Origin: Bartonella sp. HY038
Lineage (GTDB): Bacteria; Pseudomonadota; Alphaproteobacteria; Rhizobiales; Rhizobiaceae
NCBI RefSeq assembly: GCF_014117425.1
Contig: NZ_CP059725.1
Coordinates: forward strand, 620,001-684,000
Direction of reading: 5' to 3'
DNA: 64,000 bases
Positions 8,599 to 17,836 of the stretch are shown here, one piece after another. The position numbers and the translations under genes were made by a program. The notes under the pieces were generated by a model that was given only the letters and a program-made list of their open reading frames with translations, made no database searches and had not been told where the DNA came from. The first letter of the stretch is position 1. The number at the start of each line of letters is the position of its first letter.

Positions 8599-9231
8599 AT
8601 GAAAAAAATTACAATCCTTCTTGGTGGGCAGTTAGAAGTAACGCCGCGATTGATGGGGCAAATTGCTGGGAGTACTGTTATTGCTGCTGATAGTGGTATT
8701 CGACATGCTGAAACGTTGGGTGTTGAACCTTTCTTATGGTTAGGTGATTTTGATTCGACCCAAGAAGCAGATATTGCCCGCTATAGCGATATTCGTCGCC
8801 AATCCTACCCTGTTGAAAAAGACATGACGGATGGCGAAATTGCCGTTCATGTAGCATTGGCTGAAGGAGCTGATGAGATCATTTTATGTGGGGCTTTTGG
8901 TGGTAGCCGTAGCGATCATGCCTTATTGCATATGACCATGGCGGCCGCTTTAGCACAAAAGGGTGTGAAGCTTTTATTGACAAGCGGTGGCGAGGAGGCA
9001 ACCTCTCTTGCGCCTGGCGATCATGTATTTGATTTGCCTGATGATACGCTGTTTAGCATCATTGCATTTTCGCAAATGTCAGAATTATCTATTCAAGGTG
9101 CGCATTGGCAATTGCAAAATGCGCAATTGGATTTTGGCTCTTCGCTTACCTTATCAAATAGGGTGCAAGGTACGCTTTTTGTGTCATTTGAAAACGGTTC
9201 TGGCATTCTTATTGCAAATTTGAAAGAATAA
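8599..9231 (+). CDS. thiN: Thiamine pyrophosphokinase
   Basis: A 210-residue cytosolic enzyme that transfers pyrophosphate from ATP to thiamine, giving thiamine diphosphate. The family motifs appear in order: AADSGIRHAETLGVEP, WLGDFDS, KDMTDGEIA and GAFGGSRSDH, with the C-terminal substrate-binding domain ending in SFENGSGILI. Length is typical. The gene stands alone between a decayed locus and a lipoprotein gene. No TPP riboswitch was seen in the ~120 bp upstream. Confidence 0.93.
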   Translation: MKKITILLGGQLEVTPRLMGQIAGSTVIAADSGIRHAETLGVEPFLWLGDFDSTQEADIARYSDIRRQSYPVEKDMTDGEIAVHVALAEGADEIILCGAFGGSRSDHALLHMTMAAALAQKGVKLLLTSGGEEATSLAPGDHVFDLPDDTLFSIIAFSQMSELSIQGAHWQLQNAQLDFGSSLTLSNRVQGTLFVSFENGSGILIANLKE

Positions 9232-9440
9232 TTGATTAAATATAGCTTTTAGCAGTCAATCTTTGTAAGATATCACAATTATTCATCACTTGTTCATCAG
9301 TTATAGAATAAGTTAACGATAAAGCATGATTTCATGGTAACAAAAAAGTTGACTGATAGGCTATTTATTCTGACTTTTTTTAGCCGTATTATCAACACAT
9401 GATAGTGAAATCAGATATTGATTTGAGAGAGGTATTTATT

Positions 9441-9725
9441 ATGTTGAAACGTATTTCAGTTATTGCTGTTACCGCAATTATGGGTTTTGCAGCCGTTGGT
9501 TGCACCCAACAAGAACAGCGCACAGCTGGTTATGGTGTTGGTGGTGCAGCGCTTGGTGCGCTTGCTGGTGGTGCAATTACTGGTTCTGGTCGCGGTGCCC
9601 TTGCAGGTGCTGCTATTGGCGGCGCTGCAGGTACTCTTCTTGGTGTTGCTCAAACACGTAATGGCGTTCAATATTGTAACTATCGCGATGCTTATGGTCG
9701 CGTATATCAAGCACCTTGTAACTAA
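9441..9725 (+). CDS. Glycine-zipper outer-membrane lipoprotein
   Basis: A 94-residue lipoprotein. The signal peptide ends in the lipobox AAVGC, making Cys21 the lipidated residue. A glycine-zipper stretch of two GGAALGALAGGAI-like passes follows, then a short tail with two cysteines (YCNYRDAYGRVYQAPCN). The start is ATG 9441, preceded by GAGAGG at eight bases; an in-frame ATG at 9399 would spoil the signal peptide. Glycine-zipper lipoproteins sit in the outer membrane and are often immunogenic; the exact role is unknown. Confidence 0.85.
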   Translation: MLKRISVIAVTAIMGFAAVGCTQQEQRTAGYGVGGAALGALAGGAITGSGRGALAGAAIGGAAGTLLGVAQTRNGVQYCNYRDAYGRVYQAPCN

Positions 9726-9750
9726 TAATCTATAATAGTTGACAATAATA

Positions 9751-9784
9751 AAGCAGCGTTTGCTTCATGCAACGCTGCTTTTTT
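9751..9784 (+). terminator. Rho-independent terminator after the lipoprotein gene
   Basis: Perfect 10-bp stem AAGCAGCGTT (9751-9760) / AACGCTGCTT (9771-9780), then T run. Confidence 0.85.
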
Positions 9785-9832
9785 ATATTTAAATTTGTGA
9801 TGCATTTGGTTTGATACATTATTCACCCCAAT

Positions 9833-9862
9833 AAAAAACGCTGCTATAGCAAAATAGCAGCG
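9833..9862 (-). terminator. Terminator of the universal stress protein gene
   Basis: Perfect 9-bp inverted repeat CGCTGCTAT (9839-9847) / ATAGCAGCG (9854-9862). On the reverse strand it is followed by a T run (the A run before 9839), so it ends transcription from the gene at 9895-10344. Confidence 0.75.
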
Positions 9863-9894
9863 CTTTAAAAATCAATTATTTAGACTAAATAGCT

Positions 9895-10344
9895 TTATTT
9901 AATCACCATAACAGGGCGTTCACTCATCGCCATTACTTCTGATGCTTGGCTACCCAGAATAAGACGGTTAACGCCACGGCGGCCATGTGATGCGACAATA
10001 ATGAGATCGGCATCATGCTCATTAGCTGCATCCACAATACCAGCTGCTGCCAACTGATTTTCCGCATGGATACCCTGCGCTTTTACGTTAAATTGATGAG
10101 CTTTATTTAAAGCAGATTCAAGAATTCTTTTTGCACTTGATTCCATTTCCTTACGAAAATCTTCAAATGCACCAGGGCTTGATGCCCATTCTGCACCCAT
10201 AACAATACCGTAAGAAGGCATCATACTGGTGACTGTTACAATAAATAGCTCGCCACCTGTTTTTACAGCCAGTTCAATTGCTGCATCAACGCCTTTTTCA
10301 GCAAGCTCTGACCCGTCTGTTGCAACTAAAATTTTCTCATACAT
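9895..10344 (-). CDS. Universal stress protein (UspA family)
   Basis: A 149-residue single-domain Usp. It starts MYEKILVATDGSELAEKGV and has the ATP-binding loop near the C-terminus (ASHGRRGVNRLILGSQASEV), followed by the family ending MSERPVMVIK. The retained G-2x-G-9x-G(S) type motif suggests it binds ATP. ATG 10344 is preferred to an upstream TTG because AAGGAG lies eight bases before it. Such proteins help survival during starvation or oxidative stress; the specific trigger is not visible. Confidence 0.9.
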   Translation of the reverse strand: MYEKILVATDGSELAEKGVDAAIELAVKTGGELFIVTVTSMMPSYGIVMGAEWASSPGAFEDFRKEMESSAKRILESALNKAHQFNVKAQGIHAENQLAAAGIVDAANEHDADLIIVASHGRRGVNRLILGSQASEVMAMSERPVMVIK

Positions 10345-10962
10345 TTGCAAAACTCCTTACTTGCTTGCTAATAATGGTCAGATCTTCCGCCTTTAGCATT
10401 TTCAATTAATCGTGATGCCTAATTTTCCATCATATGATTTTGATAAAAATGCTATTGTAGTTTTTCTGTCCTCACATAATAGATATTGGCATGTTTCATC
10501 AAAAAAACAACCAATTTTGCCAAAAATTTCGTATTATTTCGCAGCTTTTAAGTCCTTTTTAAACTATTTTTAGAGCTAATCTAATTGAGGGGGCAAATCA
10601 TTGATTATAATCAATTTGAACTTGTAGATTTTAATACTTCTGGGTGAGTTATTTGCTTATATCTATCAAAATACAAATGATGGCAGAAAATTAACAAATA
10701 TGCATTATTGCTACCAGATGGTTAGATAATTGACACATTTGACCTATAGGGCAATGAAGTAAAGTTTTGTTGCGCAACGAAATGTTGTCTTATAAGTTTA
10801 GGCTTCAACTTAATATGGATTTTATTGGGGTGTAAATGTTGTAAATTCACCTTAAAGTTGAGGTGTTATGCATTTTTGTATGAATATTAATATAAAGCGT
10901 ATTATTGAAACCTAAAAAAGTACTTTTAGGCAAAATATGTTTAAGGTAAAGGTCAAGGCATT
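10345..10962. other. Gene-free region upstream of usp and the carboxypeptidase gene
   Basis: AT-rich. No convincing gene. A small perfect palindrome GTTGCGCAAC at 10769-10778 could be an operator half, but nothing ties it to a regulator. Confidence 0.5.
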
Positions 10963-12090
10963 TTGATTATTCAATCTTTGATCAAGATGTTTAAGGAAAT
11001 TGGAAATAGTGTAATGTTTAGATTTTTAGCTTTAATTTTGTCGCTTAGTATAACTGTTTTTTCTTTTTCCTCCGCTTTTGCTAATCCCTATATTGTTGTT
11101 GATGTGCAAACAGGTCGCGTGCTTGCCCATAACGAAGCTTTTGATCGTTGGTATCCTGCCTCTCTTACTAAACTTATGACCGCTTATGTCACATTTCGTG
11201 CATTACAGCGTGGAGAAATTAGCCTAGAAACACCTATCCGTATTACCACGACTGCTGCGCAATTACCGCCAAGCAAATCTGGCTACAAGGCTGGCTCCAC
11301 ATTGACCCTTGATACAGCTTTAAAAATTATGATGGTTAAGTCGGCCAATGATATAGCATCATCTATTGGTACTGCGGTTGGCGGTTCTGATGATGCATTT
11401 GTTGCGCGTATGAACTCCGAGGCGACTAGGATTGGTATGGTGGGTAGCCATTTTGCTAATGCAAGCGGACTACCCGATCCTGCTAATTATTCAACTGCAC
11501 GTGATCTAGCTGTTTTAGCAGCGCAAATTCGTCGTGAGTTTCCTCAATATGCGCATTATTTCAATATTCCAGCTATTGATTATGGCAATGGGGCCAAGTT
11601 GGTTCCTAACACTAATAATTTGATTGGTCGCTTCAATGGTGCCGATGGCATGAAAACCGGCTTCATTTGTTCTTCAGGCTTTAATCTTGCCGCTTCAGCA
11701 ACGAGAAAAGGGCGCATTCTCGTCGCTGTCGTCTTGGGTGCAGAACGCATTGATCAGCGTGAAGGCCTATCAGCGCAATTATTAAATGATGGCTTTAAAA
11801 GCGCTGGTTCACAACAATTAACCTTAGTGACATTGCGTCCATATGGCAGTAAATTATCGCAAGCAACTGATTTACGTCAAACAATTTGCACAGAAACTGC
11901 TTGGCAGGAGCGTTTGCAATATCGTGATGAAAATGGAAAAATTCAATTTTCTTCGCCGTTCATGTCGGCATTGGATATAAATAACATAGCTGCTATTCCG
12001 GTTCGTTTATTGGCTGCGCCTCCAGTTTTAAAAGCTGGGCAAGTGCCAGATTGGAAAGTGCCCGTTCCAGTTGCAAAGCCTTCTTTTTAA
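10963..12090 (+). CDS. D-alanyl-D-alanine carboxypeptidase (penicillin-binding protein)
   Basis: A DD-carboxypeptidase (peptidase S11) that trims the terminal D-Ala from peptidoglycan stem peptides in the periplasm. Counting from TTG 10963, the three active-site motifs are SLTK (Ser67-Lys70), SAN (127-129) and KTG (231-233). A signal peptide ends at SSAFA. The start is uncertain: TTG 10963 has AAGG six bases upstream, while ATG 10987 and ATG 11014 would also leave a valid signal peptide. The ~130 residues after the catalytic domain have no recognised domain. Confidence 0.9.
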   Translation: MIIQSLIKMFKEIGNSVMFRFLALILSLSITVFSFSSAFANPYIVVDVQTGRVLAHNEAFDRWYPASLTKLMTAYVTFRALQRGEISLETPIRITTTAAQLPPSKSGYKAGSTLTLDTALKIMMVKSANDIASSIGTAVGGSDDAFVARMNSEATRIGMVGSHFANASGLPDPANYSTARDLAVLAAQIRREFPQYAHYFNIPAIDYGNGAKLVPNTNNLIGRFNGADGMKTGFICSSGFNLAASATRKGRILVAVVLGAERIDQREGLSAQLLNDGFKSAGSQQLTLVTLRPYGSKLSQATDLRQTICTETAWQERLQYRDENGKIQFSSPFMSALDINNIAAIPVRLLAAPPVLKAGQVPDWKVPVPVAKPSF

Positions 12091-12376
12091 AAAAGGGCTT
12101 ACCAAGCCTTCAAGAGCAAAACATTAAATAAACGTACTTTCAATGTTGTAATTTTGATTAGCAAAATTGTAACATTGATCGATAATGTCTAAATATCTTA
12201 TATTAAGAGCGATGATTTATTAGCTTCGAACTTAATGAGAAATATCAATTTGCTTAAAAATTAAGATTGTTAACTATTCATTCACCATAAGTCTATAAAT
12301 ATTATAAACGAAAGAGGACCGATCTATTGGTTCATTGATTTGATATAATAATCTGCTTGCCATTTTGGGCTAGCCA

Positions 12377-14134
12377 ATGACGGGAGATCCAGCTGTGACA
12401 TCCATGCTCGCGGATAATTTGGATTTTAAAACATCGACTGCATCCATTGCTGTGCAGCGTTGGGCACGCCGTCTAAGTGTTGGGCCGTTTTTTCGGTGGC
12501 GTTTTAGCGGCTTTAGTCCGCAACAGATTTTAAATCGTCCCATTGATTTACATTTAGCTGATCCCTATCTTGCTCATGAATTTTATCATGGGCGGTTTCC
12601 ACTTGCTGGCCGTATTGTCCAGACCGGATCTATTTCACCCTTTGTGGTTGTCCCACCAACCAGAGAGTGGCAAAACGCCTTGCATGATTTTAGCTGGCTA
12701 CGCCATATGGCAGCGGCTGAAACGGAGCTTGCAAATGCTCATGCGCGTTCATTATTGGGTGATTGGATTGATATTTGCGGTAAGCGTATTCACGGCAATG
12801 TTTGGGATGGTGCAGTTACTGCTGGTCGGATTATTTCATGGCTCACACATTCAGATATTTTATATGAAAGTGGCAATACCGCGTTTAAAAAGCGGTTTTT
12901 AAGGTCACTTGGCCTGCAGGTACGCTATTTGCGCACCGCGGTCAAAACTATGGATCTAAATGAGCACCGTTTGCTCGCTCATATTGCCCTTACTTTTGCG
13001 GCTTTAGCTTTACCTGTATCACAACGAGTTGCAAAGCGCACGACGCGCAATTTGGAGCGCGAATTGCAAAAGCAAATATTGCCCGATGGTGGCCATATTT
13101 CACGCAATCCAGCTATTTTATTAATGCTTCTATCGCATCTTATTGCGCTGCGCCACTGCTTTGCCCAAAGCGATATTGAGGTGCCAGAGGTTTTACATGC
13201 AGCCGTTGAACGCATGTTGCCTGCCTTGCGTTTTTTTCAGCATCGTGACCAAAGTCTTGGTAATTTTAACGGCGTTGGCCCCACGCTATCTGATCGCCTT
13301 GATATTATTTTGCAATCGGATGAAACTGCTGGTAATCCTTTTAGTCATGCACCTCATTCTGGTTATCAGCGTTTGGCTGCGGGTGGCACAACCGTCCTTG
13401 CTGATACGGGCAAGGCACCAAGTGGCGCAATTTCAAAAACAGCCAATGCAGGTTGCTTATCCTTTGAAATGTCGTCTGGTATTAAAAAATTTGTGGTAAA
13501 TTGTGGTGTTGATCCATATGGACCAGAAGAATTTCGTTTTTCTGGTCGCTTGACTGCGGCTCATTCTACGGCAACCATAAATGATACTTCATCATGCCGT
13601 TTTCGTAAAAATGGTCGGGTAGATAGCGCCATTACAGCGGGGCCGTCTAAGGTTGTGGTAAAACGTCTTGAACAAGATGGTCAATCTGGATTTATAGCTC
13701 TTCACGATGGTTATGCACGTAGCTTTAATGTGTTGCATCAGCGCACGATGATGCTATCTGATGATGGCATGGTTTTGGAAGGTGCGGATTCATTTCTTAA
13801 AGCTAATAAAGCACACCCCTTCAAAACTGCAAAAAATATTGCAACAATTCGCTTTCATTTGCACCCTGACGTAGAGGTTAGTCGCAGTGAAAGCGGTGCT
13901 TTACGTTTGGAAGTAATGGGCGCAGATAGTTGGAGCTTTCAAACTGATGCACCCTTGCATTTAGAAGATTCTATCTATTTTTGTGGCCTAAAAGGGCCAA
14001 CAAAGACACGTCAAATCGTTATTTCATGTGATATTGCCAATGCCAATGAAGTTTATTGGGCATTTCAACGATTATCACCTATTGCTAAAAGCCAATCTAA
14101 TTTGTCGCTTGATTTTGCTGTTGATGATATTTGA
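12377..14134 (+). CDS. Heparinase II/III-like family protein
   Basis: A 585-residue protein of the alphaproteobacterial heparinase II/III group: an N-terminal helical toroid (FYHGRFPLAGR, DWIDICGKRIHGNVWDGAV, WLTHSDILY, NEHRLLAHIALTFAAL) and a C-terminal beta-sandwich domain (LADTGKAPSG, FEMSSGIKKFVVNCG, RFSGRLTAAHSTATIND). No signal peptide is evident. Relatives are polysaccharide lyases, but the chromosomal Hyphomicrobiales form has no known substrate; an envelope glycan role is only an inference. Start ATG 12377 has no good ribosome-binding site; ATG 12404 is an alternative. Confidence 0.8.
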   Translation: MTGDPAVTSMLADNLDFKTSTASIAVQRWARRLSVGPFFRWRFSGFSPQQILNRPIDLHLADPYLAHEFYHGRFPLAGRIVQTGSISPFVVVPPTREWQNALHDFSWLRHMAAAETELANAHARSLLGDWIDICGKRIHGNVWDGAVTAGRIISWLTHSDILYESGNTAFKKRFLRSLGLQVRYLRTAVKTMDLNEHRLLAHIALTFAALALPVSQRVAKRTTRNLERELQKQILPDGGHISRNPAILLMLLSHLIALRHCFAQSDIEVPEVLHAAVERMLPALRFFQHRDQSLGNFNGVGPTLSDRLDIILQSDETAGNPFSHAPHSGYQRLAAGGTTVLADTGKAPSGAISKTANAGCLSFEMSSGIKKFVVNCGVDPYGPEEFRFSGRLTAAHSTATINDTSSCRFRKNGRVDSAITAGPSKVVVKRLEQDGQSGFIALHDGYARSFNVLHQRTMMLSDDGMVLEGADSFLKANKAHPFKTAKNIATIRFHLHPDVEVSRSESGALRLEVMGADSWSFQTDAPLHLEDSIYFCGLKGPTKTRQIVISCDIANANEVYWAFQRLSPIAKSQSNLSLDFAVDDI

Positions 14135-14319
14135 GCTACGGATTAGAAATCTGCTCATACTCTTCTTAAATAAATGGGGTAGTTAAAAATAATTTGCAAA
14201 AAAGGGTTTATACTTCTTGCGAATTGTTCTAAAAACACCATTTGTTTGACAAAGAATTTTGACTTGTTACTGCAAGAGTAGTAAAAGAGTTAAAAATTCC
14301 AGCCATTGAGGGTAGACAT

Positions 14320-14925
14320 ATGGAAAAATTTACAAAGCTCACTGGCGTTGCTGCTGCCTTGCCAATTGTCAATATCGATACAGATATGATCATTCCAAAG
14401 GATTATCTTAAAACGATTAAACGCACTGGGCTTGGAAAAGGTCTTTTCGCAGAGCTTCGCTATAATGAGGATGGTTCAGACAATCCTGATTTTGTGCTCA
14501 ACCAACCAGCCTATCAGCATGCGCAAATTTTAGTTACTGGCGATAATTTTGGTTGTGGTTCCTCGCGTGAGCATGCTCCTTGGGCGCTAGCAGATTTTGG
14601 TATTCGTTGTGTTATTTCAACATCCTTTGCTGATATTTTCTATAATAACTGTTTTAAAAACGGTATTTTGCCGATTAAAGTAACGCAAGAAGAGCTAGAG
14701 TCTTTGCTTGATGATGCAACTCTTGGCGCAAATGCTACTTTAAGCGTTGATCTTGAAACGCAAGAAATTCGTCGTCCTGATGGTGGTATTATAAAGTTTT
14801 CGATTGATGAATTCCGCCGTCATTGTATGCTTAATGGTTTAGATGATATTGGCTTAACTTTACAAAAAGTATCAGAAATTGATACATTTGAAAAAAGTGA
14901 AGCGCAAACCCATCCTTGGGCTTAA
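14320..14925 (+). CDS. leuD: 3-isopropylmalate dehydratase small subunit
   Basis: A 201-residue LeuD. With the Fe-S protein LeuC it isomerises 2-isopropylmalate to 3-isopropylmalate in leucine synthesis. Features include [16 protein letters not shown] near the N-terminus and the swivel-domain motif [17 protein letters not shown]. Length is that of the proteobacterial form. A GAGGGT site precedes ATG 14320. leuC and leuB are not adjacent, which is usual in this order. Its presence implies leucine prototrophy, so the genome is less reduced than in classical Bartonella. Confidence 0.95.
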   Translation: MEKFTKLTGVAAALPIVNIDTDMIIPKDYLKTIKRTGLGKGLFAELRYNEDGSDNPDFVLNQPAYQHAQILVTGDNFGCGSSREHAPWALADFGIRCVISTSFADIFYNNCFKNGILPIKVTQEELESLLDDATLGANATLSVDLETQEIRRPDGGIIKFSIDEFRRHCMLNGLDDIGLTLQKVSEIDTFEKSEAQTHPWA

Positions 14926-14951
14926 ATAACTCTAAAAGTTGAATTGATTTT

Positions 14952-14990
14952 AAGGTACAGAACATATTGCTGTTCTGTACCTTGATTTTG
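14952..14990 (+). terminator. Terminator after leuD
   Basis: Perfect 13-bp stem AAGGTACAGAACA (14952-14964) / TGTTCTGTACCTT (14971-14983), 6-nt loop, followed by GATTTTGTTT. Confidence 0.8.
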
Positions 14991-15224
14991 TTTAGCTTTG
15001 TCTTAAATTTGTAATAGATGACCTATCATTATCGAAAATAGGTATTCAGATATGGTTGTGTTTTACAAAAAATGCCAAAGCGCTAAAGTCATAAAGCACA
15101 AATAATTTTGAAACTTGTGTTATCTCTCATGATTTTCATTAATTTTGTTTAAAACACTTGGTAATTTAAAATAGACACGATATATCAAACAAAAATACCT
15201 GATGGGCTTGAAAGTAAGTATTAT

Positions 15225-15656
15225 ATGGCGCGTATGGACCAAAGCCGAGATTGGAAAGCAAAGCTTGCACCTTCTCTTGGCGAATTAGATTCTCTTACAG
15301 TTGAGGCTTATGCTCAATTGCCTGAAAAGTTTCGTGCTTTATGTGGGGATTTGATTATTAGTGTAACCGATTTTCCTGAAGATCAAATTATTGAAGATAT
15401 GGGGTTGGATTCACCTTTTGAATTGCTTGGTCTTTTTGAAGGTAATGGTATTGGTGAGCGCTTTAGTTTTCCCACCGGCGAAAAGCAAAATCGCATGACT
15501 ATTTTTCGCCGTGCTATACTTGATTATTGGTCGGAAAATCCAGAAACTTTAGGCGATATTCTTACACAAATTCTTATCTATGAGATTGGTAATCATTTTG
15601 GATTATCCGATAAGGATATGGAGCAGGTTGAGGAAGCTGCGGAAACCTGTCTTTAA
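15225..15656 (+). CDS. Zincin-like metallopeptidase family protein with altered active site
   Basis: A 143-residue protein of the zincin-like (DUF1025/MMP37-type) family: DSLTVEAYAQLPEKFRALCGD, then SPFELLGLFEG, and a C-terminal LSDKDMEQ tail. The family normally carries a zinc-binding HExxHH before FGLSD. Here the codons read LIYEIGNHFG: Tyr119 replaces the first histidine and Asn123 the second, so only Glu120 and His124 remain of the motif. If real, the protein cannot bind zinc in the usual way and is probably catalytically dead or has another function. Each change could arise by one base (CAT to TAT, CAT to AAT). The reading frame is intact. Confidence 0.8.
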   Translation: MARMDQSRDWKAKLAPSLGELDSLTVEAYAQLPEKFRALCGDLIISVTDFPEDQIIEDMGLDSPFELLGLFEGNGIGERFSFPTGEKQNRMTIFRRAILDYWSENPETLGDILTQILIYEIGNHFGLSDKDMEQVEEAAETCL

Positions 15657-15882
15657 CTAGTAGCATGTTTTCATTGACAACGCGGCTTGATCTTAAAACC
15701 CATATTTAATATTTTGCATTTTTATTATCTGCTTCCTATATAATCTTCCATAAAGATTGTAATAAATATTATTATTTTTTGCAAAAGCCTGTTGAGTGGT
15801 TTTGCGTTAAATCTGTAAAGCAAAAATAGCGCATGCCATGGGACTTGATTGATGTGGATGTGCTTTGGGATTGGTTTTATTT

Positions 15883-16281
15883 ATGCGTGGAATAGTTATC
15901 AGTTTTAGTCGTAATCGTGGTATGATTTCGGGTGATGATGGCCGGCGTTATGGTTTCAGTCATCTTGATTGGTCGGGCAGGGGAACCCCACAAGCTGGTA
16001 CGCAAGTCGACTTTCTCGATCAAGGCACCAACGCTAAAAATATATTTCCACTTAAAATCGAGCGCGATTATTCAAAACTTATTTTAGCGTTGATTTGCCT
16101 CTTCTTGGGTATTTTTGGGGTGCATCGATTTGCTGTTGGTAAAATAGGTACGGGGATACTGATGTTTTTATCCACTTGCACTGGATATGGCGCAGCTATT
16201 ACTCTTATTTGGGCCGTTATCGATTTCATCTTTATTGTAACCGGTAACTTCACCGATAAGAATGGCAATAAAATTGAGTAA
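15883..16281 (+). CDS. TM2-domain membrane protein with an N-terminal cold-shock-like segment
   Basis: About 132 residues. The N-terminal ~60 residues (GIVISFSRNRGMISGDDGRRYGF ... DFLDQGTNAKNI, shown here in parts) resemble a cold-shock/OB-type beta domain. A TM2 domain follows: two hydrophobic helices around LILALICLFLGIFGVHRF and GYGAAITLIWAVIDFIFIV, joined by a GKIGTGIL turn. TM2 proteins are small inner-membrane proteins of mostly unknown role. ATG 15883 is taken as the start because the domain begins there; an upstream TTG at 15865 is possible. A strong terminator follows. Confidence 0.75.
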   Translation: MRGIVISFSRNRGMISGDDGRRYGFSHLDWSGRGTPQAGTQVDFLDQGTNAKNIFPLKIERDYSKLILALICLFLGIFGVHRFAVGKIGTGILMFLSTCTGYGAAITLIWAVIDFIFIVTGNFTDKNGNKIE

Positions 16282-16312
16282 AATTTATTGAAATATTTCT
16301 TTCAACCATATT

Positions 16313-16349
16313 AAAACGCCAATTTGCACCTTTAAATTGGCGTTTTTTT
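16313..16349. terminator. Bidirectional terminator between the TM2 and quinone oxidoreductase genes
   Basis: 13-bp stem AAAACGCCAATTT (16313-16325) / AAATTGGCGTTTT (16334-16346) with T run on the right and A run on the left, serving both converging genes. Confidence 0.85.
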
Positions 16350-16357
16350 AATTTCTG

Positions 16358-17359
16358 TTATTCTTCTATAACCTTTAGTATAATCTTGCCGATATGGCTG
16401 CTTTCTTCCATAAGGCGGTGGGCATTTTCTGCTTCAGTAAGCGGAAATACTGCGTCAATTAATGGTTTTATTGTCCCTGCTGCCAATAAAGGTAGAACAT
16501 GGGTTTCTAACGCCTCAGCGATCAAAGCTTTGAAGGGTATTTCGCGCGCACGCAAGGTTGAACCTGTATGAACCAACCGCTTACGCATGAGATCATTAAG
16601 GTTTACTGTTGCCTTATGGCCATTTAAAAATGCGATCTGGACAATGCGCCCCTCAATGGCGGCAATCTTATAATTCCGTTCGGTATAATCGCCGCCAACC
16701 ATATCAAGAATAAGATTAACACCCTTTTTTTCGGTAATGCGATTTATTTCTGTGACAAAATCTTGTTCTTTATAATTTATCGCATGGTCTGCACCAAGCG
16801 CAAGGCAAGCATCACATTTTTGTTTTGACCCAGCAGTTATAATGACTGTTGCACCAAAAGCTTTACCAAGTTGAATAGCTGTAGTGCCGATGCCTGAACT
16901 GCCACCATGGATAAGCAAAATTTCGCCGCTTTTTAGACCGCCGCGATCAAATACATTGCTCCACACGGTGAAGAAAGTTTCGGGTATTGCTGCGGCTGTG
17001 ACATAGTCCATATCGTCCGCCATTGGCAAGGCGATGCTTTCATCGACGGTAGCATATTGAGCATAGCCACCACCGGCAATGAGTGCAAAAACGCGCGCGC
17101 CCAGTTTAAAGCGCTTTGCGCCATCACCTAAAGCGACCACTTCGCCCGCAATTTCAAGACCAGGCAATGGCGAAGCACCATCAGGAGCGGGATAAAGGCC
17201 CATACGCTGCGCAACATCAGGGCGATTTACGCCGGCTGCATGAATCTTTACCAATATTTCATTGGCCTTAGGTTTTGGGATGGGAACTTCACAAGGCTTT
17301 AATACCGATGGATCGCCAAAAGCACTGATTTCAATTGCAGTCATCGTTCCTGGTAACAT
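16358..17359 (-). CDS. NAD(P)H-quinone oxidoreductase (PIG3-type, MDR superfamily)
   Basis: A 333-residue medium-chain reductase of the zinc-free quinone oxidoreductase class. Motifs: HAAGVNRPDVAQRMGLYP near the N-terminus, the GLEIAGEV segment, and the nucleotide-binding LIHGGSSGIGTTAIQLGKAFGA (given here as LIHGGSSGIGTTAIQ). It probably reduces quinones or enones with NADPH. ATG 17359 is preceded by AAGGA at seven bases; the GTG just before it is ignored. It stands alone and converges with the TM2 gene. Confidence 0.9.
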   Translation of the reverse strand: MLPGTMTAIEISAFGDPSVLKPCEVPIPKPKANEILVKIHAAGVNRPDVAQRMGLYPAPDGASPLPGLEIAGEVVALGDGAKRFKLGARVFALIAGGGYAQYATVDESIALPMADDMDYVTAAAIPETFFTVWSNVFDRGGLKSGEILLIHGGSSGIGTTAIQLGKAFGATVIITAGSKQKCDACLALGADHAINYKEQDFVTEINRITEKKGVNLILDMVGGDYTERNYKIAAIEGRIVQIAFLNGHKATVNLNDLMRKRLVHTGSTLRAREIPFKALIAEALETHVLPLLAAGTIKPLIDAVFPLTEAENAHRLMEESSHIGKIILKVIEE

Positions 17360-17501
17360 CACAGAATCCTTTTATATCTCGGCACCTTTTATGCCATTCG
17401 TCATGACATTTAACAGTGTAGCTTGCTGTTTAAAAAACGGCAACGTTAGATATGATATTGAGCTTTCTTGGCTATTTCAAAAGTTGGTTTTAGTACCACC
17501 T

Positions 17502-17732
17502 TTAGGACTTTATTTGGATATTCATAAGTTCGCCATTACTATCAAAATCCAAAAATATTTTAAAATCACCAAGCGAAAGTCTACCATCGCTTTTTTGCGA
17601 TATAATATCATTTAAGCTAAGTGTTTCCACAGTTTCTCTTGAAATAATTTCGGATTCTGCATCATGTTTATCAAGACTAATTATGCCTGAAAATGGTTCA
17701 CCATTTATTATGCTAAAGCTGAAATTGGACAT
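17502..17732 (-). CDS. Small unknown protein, intact member of a tandem paralog pair
   Basis: A 76-residue protein with no family I recognise. It starts MSNFSFSIINGEPFSG and ends LGDFKIFLDFDSNGELMNIQ-IKS. ATG 17732 has GAGG about nine bases upstream and is preferred to a start five codons earlier. No signal or membrane segment. The upstream neighbour at 17837-18066 is a clear paralog with the same layout (an Ile/Phe-rich start, a Glu/Ile/Pro/Arg middle, a FDFDxNGE C-terminal hairpin) but is frameshifted. The pair sits where tolQ would be expected after ybgC. The size, context and duplication would suit an immunity protein, but nothing proves it. Confidence 0.6.
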   Translation of the reverse strand: MSNFSFSIINGEPFSGIISLDKHDAESEIISRETVETLSLNDIISQKSDGRLSLGDFKIFLDFDSNGELMNIQIKS

Positions 17733-17836
17733 CAAGTTGATCCTCAAATTGAGATTGCGTGTCTTGGATTATATAGCTTGCTGATGAACTGCATTTAAAA
17801 TTTGTTTCAATTTAACAAGCAGTTAAACAAAGCCAT

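Noticed and set aside
10769-10778. GTTGCGCAAC palindrome as an operator
   Set aside because: A single 10-bp palindrome with no linked regulator is not enough to call a binding site.
16358-17359. Zinc-dependent alcohol dehydrogenase
   Set aside because: The conserved cysteine/histidine zinc ligands are absent, and the SSGIGTTAIQ motif is that of quinone oxidoreductases.
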